Shown here: positions 57,803 through 64,000 of the stretch, one piece after another
Position numbering within the stretch: the stretch's first letter is position 1
How the letters are laid out: every line of letters starts with the position of its first letter
Assembly (NCBI GenBank): GCA_942159475.1
Contig: OW804094.1
Span: 128,574,755 to 128,638,754, forward strand
Origin: Sthenelais limicola
Taxonomy: Eukaryota > Annelida > Polychaeta > Phyllodocida > Sigalionidae
Direction: 5' to 3'
DNA: 64,000 nucleotides
Made by a program: the position numbers and the translations under genes
The notes under the pieces: generated by a model
What the model was told of the DNA's origin: nothing
What the model saw: only the letters and a program-made list of their open reading frames with translations
Databases searched by the model: none

Positions 57803-60800
57803 CTACGGAGGCGTTTAGTGAATTAGACGTGTCCATTATTTTGAAAGAAGATACACCATTACACTTGAGCAAAAAGAGATTATTTTGGGTTTCAATAGGA
57901 GACTCGGCGACAGCTGGCACGTGCGGATCCAGCCACGCTTCTGTGATTTATGAACGCTAGCCTAAAAGCTAGGTCGCCGCTCGCTAAATCAAATTGCAGT
58001 TAACCGCAATACGATCGCATGCTTCTCATTTAAGGACTTCAGTACAATGAGCTCAGGCCGAGTGGATTGAAGTAAATAGTTTGGAAATTAATGAGGCGTT
58101 TGTAGAATACCCCAAAGGTCAATTTTCTAACGATTAGTTTTGATGTCAGCGTACACAATGGTTGTATGTTAACAGTACGGCAAGGGCGGTACACTAGTTA
58201 GTATATCACTGGCGAATTGTAGTTGGTTCTTAGAAGATCAACGCCACCTATTTAAATTGTGCAAGGGTTCACATATTCCAACAGAATTGAGGCCATATAC
58301 TTGACGAAGTGTAATTGTAAGATCCCAGAATTAAGTATGTCATATCATAATTCATACATGTATCCTGGACACAATTGTTCAGGATATCCTTACATGCTTA
58401 ACAGGTTTGTTTACACATAGCCCCAGTAAATAGGACATAGTAAACGGAATCTTTGTTCTTGCATTCTTCTTTTCTTCATTTCCCGTCTTATTTCGTGTCT
58501 ATACACAACAGCAGGTAAACAAAGTTCTGTAGCTGTACACTTCACCAACGGAACCGAAGTCCTCGCAATTAGCTCTAGCTCTAGTGATACAGATAGTCCA
58601 GTTAGACAGGCTATTCTGCAATGTTTGCTTGCCCGACATCTAATTGGGACACAACCTTATTGGGGAATTAGCCGGCTATCGTACCAGCAGGCCAGAGTTA
58701 ATGCACTCACAGTTGATCAGGGGAATAACTCAGTCCATGAATAAACATATGATTAATTCTGCAGTTCACAGCCAGTACGACCTCCAGGAGATCAATTAAA
58801 ACATTTCCTCATGCAAATTGCTGAGATGGAAGTGACAAGCTTATGACAATAAGGTGCAGACAATGCCATGAATTCACTATATAAATCGATATGCCACAAC
58901 GTCAATACCATTACGGGAGACCCCCACAAAGAACCGTTGAAAACCATTCGGCGGAGTGAAGACAAATCCCATTTAAAACGGAGGCCGTAATCCGATTACT
59001 AGGAGATGGTGGCCTTCAAATTATCATAATTCCTTCCTGGAGAAAAAGTACATGATGAAAATTACCTTCTCCGTCATGAGGCGAGGTGGGAGTGCACCCT
59101 TTACTGCTGCGGAGCACCTCTTTTCTAAAGATGAGTCGCTGTCGCGTACCCGAGCCTAAAATACCAGCAGACCAGCTCGAGTTGAGACACCTGACAGGAT
59201 GGAAGCGCAGGCAAATGATTCGCCACAAAACACAGGCAAATCATCAAATTCGAAATGACGAGGTATCAGGCGGAAGTTTGGTTTCCCTCTAGTTAGCCTT
59301 TCTTTCCCAAGAAGATGACAAGCCAGCCTCCGGCCCTAAAGCAACCCCCCACTCCCACCAACCCCAACCAACAAGTCTTTCTCTCACTGCCTCACGCAGC
59401 ATCCTGAACACCCATGTCAGAATCTATTTTATTAAACAGACCAGGGCCGATGAGGTGGTTTAAAGCTGGCTTATTTCATAGGAAGGAAGCCCTTGTGATC
59501 TTTATCCAAACACGCTTTCATACATTGAGGAAATAGGTTCTGGTGAACAGGGGATGTACTAGGAGGGAAATAGGAGAAGTGCTCTTGAGAGGCCTTGGCT
59601 GAGTTGGGGGAGGGAGGGAGGATGTCGGCCTATTGTACAGGCGGCGAAAGAACAATACATGTTACACATTGTTTCTTTCTTACATCACCTATAGATACTA
59701 TAGCCAGAATTTTTCCGCTGCTAAATACGGTAATCATTCCAGTTACCCACTTCCAAAACTTACACAACAGCCAGAGTGGTGGTAGAGAGCGGTGGGGATG
59801 ATCCATCTTAGCTTCCATTTAGTTGTCAACGAATAAAAATAAAAGCTGTAATTTCCCTTGTGTCCGAATGGTTCTACCACGTCCAGCAAAATAATGTGTC
59901 ATGATGTTTGGAACTAAATCTTTAGAAACATGTCATCCAAACGGGGATATTTAATTTGAAAATTACGTTACTACTCTTCATTTTTTTAATTATGGTTAAA
60001 CATCAGGCTTTAGGAGCCCCATATAATCGAGTGTGCTGGAGCGTGTGGTGAACATACAAGGCTCCACTTGTGCCTGGGCAAAGTTGGGGCCGAAAATGAC
60101 ACAAAACAACCGAGTTACCACTTGGAACTGAGGAATTCCGAGTCTTGGGAGAGGGACCATGGGCCTTTTGTAAGTTGCCAGAGGGTTCGACGTAATATAA
60201 GATCTTGAAATTGGTTCTCTGCAACGTTTAACATCATTCATGTTCCCCTTAGTCCAAGAGATTCTTGGCCTGGGAATTAACTCTAGGGTCTAGACTAGCA
60301 CCAAGTCCCTTAAGCCTACACAGTGTGGGCAATACTGATGGAATTTGTTTAAAATAAAGATATTTTAATCAAGACTTTTACTATCAAGGATCAGAAGGAG
60401 GAACAATACTACAGGTTTAAGTCCCACATATATCTCTTTGCCCAAGCTTACTCGATCCGCATCATGGGCATTAGAGTATCTTATAGATGCTGTATTTCCC
60501 TAGTGAAAACATGAAGATGGCTCCTTCAGACATAAGGATTTTCCGCCCAAGTTGTTTCCAATATGGCGAATGACACCTTCCGTCAGAGAAATGAAATGAA
60601 GTAATGTTCCCACAGAGATTGTGCTGTGACAGTGTGATCGTGAGAATCATGAGGACAGCGCAGGATGTTAACTCATATTTTATTACTGCAAATGCCACGT
60701 CTTCGAGCCTCCTAACGACAGGTCGAATACGGCGAAGGTCTAAAGACCAGCGATTCCTACCTTGTGATTGTCCCTTCCACACAATTGCCTTAACGGTATC

Positions 60801-63800
60801 TGTTACACCGTGAGATGAGATCTGTCATGATTTTGTTAGGGGAACGTGACTAGAATACCTCACTACACATGTCCTTGTTTAGAATCTGGAGGGTACATAT
60901 GGCCGCAGGTGCTGTTCTCGATAAAGGCAACTATTCCTGGCTCAGGTTCATAAAATAATTAGGAAACTAATACACCAGACTTGGGAGACAGTAATTAAAA
61001 TAGCAACTCATTGGCTGCAAACATTTTCTCTCATTATTCGAAAAAGATAACCGCCATTCCCCAAGTACATGGGTTTTTTCTCACGGGTATGGGAGTGATT
61101 TTAACCCATGTCTGAAATCTAAGCTTAACTTGGGAGGGGGTTTTTAAAAATATTTTTATATTTATTTCCTATCTAATTAGGAGCCGTCGGAGGAGTATCC
61201 ACCTGGTCCGGAACCTTCAGGCGAATGTTTTCCTAATAATAAGAGCAAAGCGGAAAATAGCTGACATAAGATAAAAACTGGCGTTTAATAATACGATTTC
61301 ACACGGCGGATAAGAGGTCAGGTTTAGAGAGACTTTCGCTGACCCATTTAGGCAGCCGAGGTGCAATATGAAGGTTGTCCCGCATCTGGCTCGGTTTTGA
61401 ATACAGAATTTGCAATGGAAAAAGACTTGCCAAGGCTCCCCCGAATAAATAGGATTCTAACCTAAGTTCTAGATGGATTGAATAAATAATTTAATAATCG
61501 AAATATTGTATATGTCCCTTTGAAGTACGGTATCAATATGTAATTAACCGATCGACAGATTCATGTTTGTCCATGATCCTAAGATAGCAAATAAGTCTAA
61601 ATATGACCTCCAGCAGTGCGTCTCAGCGCGAGCCATCCCACACCTGTTGCCTTCGACGGGTGTCACAATCTACAGCCACATGGATAAATGAGCGCTGGGC
61701 CTGGTGGACTTAGGGTCACTCGAGCCCATTGAGAGCACAACCAGCTCGTTATTACAGCCGTAACTGTGTCTCGTTCTTCACACAATGGGCCGACACCCCA
61801 CCCTTGGCTACATGCACCCCCTATGTAATATATATGGTAGCATTAGGATCCAACTTTGTACCCTCCACTCTATACTACATACACACCAGCCTTACTCCAA
61901 AACATGTAGGGCGGGGTGCATGACAAGGGCCCATGGGGCGCCGTCCCATTTCATACCATCTCCCCATATTACAGCTGCCAAACATACATGGCACAAACAT
62001 GTTATGGAAAAGCGTGTTCGCATTGATCATACAGAGTGCTTTGAAAAGGAAAACTTAATAGCCAAACACGACTTCAGACTTACCTATACGATCAGACTAG
62101 TCCTAAGATGTGGTTGATCATATATCTTTGTCGAATCGTATTTAATTTAGTATAGAAGCCTCAAGTATATTTTCATTTGAATCTAATAAATGCCAGCAGA
62201 TACCACCCCCAATACAAAAGCCAATCGGACGCCGCCAGGCCATAATACCTTATAGAAGTAATATATACACACATTGGGAATTTAATAACACTTGGCGAGC
62301 CAATATCTACACAATATTTTGAGGGCTGGCTTGGACGTAATACGTCTACCAATCTATACCAAACGGCTGCGTTATTTTTTACTTGTAATCATTTTGGTAA
62401 ACATTTAATCAGACCATTATATTAGATTGGTTTGCACTTAATATTACAACGAGTTGTATAAGATGAATCAGCTCGAGTGTACAGGCCATGTTTTTAGTAC
62501 TAAACTACATAGAGGCGAATCGTTTGATTTGGATACGTTAAGGCGTTAAATTTTAGATGCTGTAACTATTTCCCGATCCAACAGTTGATTGAAAGAGGGT
62601 TTGTGCCGAATCTTGGATTTCATAATAGGTTGTTGCGACCGATAGTTGCTAATTTCGCCCCAGTGGTTTAGGTTACGTATGCAACGAAGACGCTGTTACT
62701 ATACTAGGCCTATGTTTTCCTTTCATCTATAACCAAAAGTCCTCGCCCTGGAGACCTTTGCAAATCGTCCGTGAATAGAGATGATAATGTATGTAAAACC
62801 GTTTACCAGTAGTAACGCCAGATATTCATGAACGAATATGCAATATGGAATCAAGACTCCCGTAATATTCTTGATATCAATTCACTGCAATTCTGAACTT
62901 TTCATCTCAATGCATCAATCTGTGTCGTCGCTTGCTTTCATCATAATAGCAGTACACTCAGTTTTTTTTATCCGAATTGGCGCTGAAAACTGGCATGATC
63001 GCAGGAAATAAGTTGTTTCATACTTGCTTATTTTTTTAACAGTGACAGTTTTCGCTCTACGCCTCTACCCTCACCGACTGGACCCTTATGCTGAGTGACA
63101 TCACTCACGCCAGCGATTAGCCGGGGATAAATCTGCCTGGCCCCTAATGGTCCCAGGCTTCTCAACGCTACACAGTGCTTAGTAATTTGATCATAACAAT
63201 AGCCTGATTATAACTAATTTATATCCACTCTTTGGACGAGGCAGTGCGAAATTAGACCGGCCAAATGGTATTATACCAGGATTAAGATTATGGACACTTT
63301 AGGTGTAGATCGACTGGATGAGAATCGTTGTATTTAGTGCCCATTACGATCTGATTACATCATAAATGTAAATCATAAGTAAAGCAGTAAGCGGTGCAAT
63401 TCAGTGATTCAGTTGTTTTATAAATAATGCCTCTCCAGGGAAAGCACGCGTATACAAAAGTGTATGACTGTGCATGCAACGTTTTTAATGGTCAGCCAAG
63501 GAGGAGCTTCTCAGAAAGTCTAAGTGTGAAACAATATCAATATGGCGTAATCGGGATTGCTGTCTAAATGGGATTAACTACAGTAAAGATTTTAACGAGA
63601 ATTATGTGGGAAATGTTACACTAATGAAGCTGTACATATATAATCTATCCCTAAATGTGGTTGGTTTAGATTTTCAAAATTTGATTCCCAGATGAGAGCG
63701 GTTGGCTGTCTCCTTTTTCGATAATTTTTATCTCATCAAGTGGCCAACCACCAGACAGGCCACATCAGCAGCTGCTATATATCGCGCCGCCAGTATTTTA

Positions 63801-64000
63801 CCATAGAGCAGCATCCCCTCCCTCCTCTCTGTCCAGGCTTATGGATATCACCGTGCATTATAGTAAGCATCCATTATGCAAAGCTTTTAAAGCCTCACCA
63901 AACTGGCGGGTGCGTTTTTAGGGCTACAAAATGACGCAAGAGAGCAAGGGACGCTGGCCGTGCGGGGGGTGGGGGTACAACGATATATGCCAGGCATCCC
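57803..64000. other. Non-coding stretch, no gene recognised
   Basis: Short unrelated frames, no recognisable domains, RNA genes or complete repeats. Slightly AT-rich with scattered purine tracts. Confidence 0.55.

Noticed and set aside
1..64000. CRISPR arrays, bacterial operons, riboswitches
   Set aside because: No regularly spaced repeats with unique spacers and no prokaryotic gene organisation; the window is eukaryotic in character.

Overview
Organism and setting. The window reads as a gene-poor piece of a metazoan nuclear genome. No bacterial-style operons are present, long stretches lack coding potential, and a few plausible splice donors, microsatellites and unusually long G/C homopolymers occur. 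The best-supported content is two complete tyrosine-recombinase (YR) retrotransposons of the Ngaro type. Ngaro elements are known from sea urchins, fish, cnidarians and fungi. With the GAG-rich trinucleotide blocks and poly(G) tracts, an echinoderm-like or other marine invertebrate host is a reasonable but weak guess. No host gene could be identified by homology.

Layout. (1) 1-17770: no recognisable gene; short repeats, poly(G/C) tracts and small inverted repeats. (2) 17771-22297, plus strand: a complete 4.53-kb Ngaro-like element (here E1) in the order A1 - gag-like ORF1 - RT/RNase H ORF2 - YR ORF3 - B1 - A2 - spacer - B2. (3) 22298-26036: 3.74 kb between the elements, with one weak candidate signal-peptide exon. 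(4) 26037-30410, minus strand: a second complete 4.37-kb element (E2) of a related but clearly different family, in the same order. (5) 30411-64000: no recognisable gene; a striking inverted repeat at 31905-32027, a candidate first coding exon on the minus strand at 36595-36654 beside a trinucleotide-rich block, a small palindrome flanked by direct repeats at 54081-54124, and a pre-miRNA-like hairpin at 57722-57802.

How the element genes work together. ORF1 is a Gag-like protein with a SAM-like N-terminus, a charged coiled coil, a conserved core and a C-terminal CCCH zinc finger. ORF2 carries RT and RNase H. ORF3 is a tyrosine recombinase that would integrate a circular DNA intermediate; no DDE integrase, protease, methyltransferase or hydrolase is visible. 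In both elements ORF1 and ORF2 lie in the same frame, separated by one UAG and a gapless 30-codon linker whose protein sequence is conserved between the two families. This is strong evidence that the element makes a Gag-Pol fusion by stop-codon readthrough. ORF3 starts exactly 1453 nt after the ORF2 AUG in both.

Most interesting cis-structure. Comparing the two families gives several conserved non-coding signals: a covarying hairpin at the outer end of the A repeats followed by TTTAAAAG; a 15-mer, AACATGGCGCGCGCA, in the B repeats followed by an AATAAA signal lying in the loop of a covarying hairpin; a conserved B/A junction, CTTTTAA|GC; and a polypyrimidine motif in the A2-B2 spacer. Within each element the paired repeats are identical and all ORFs are intact, so both insertions look recent and may be functional. 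All comparisons were made by eye; no database search or folding program was run.
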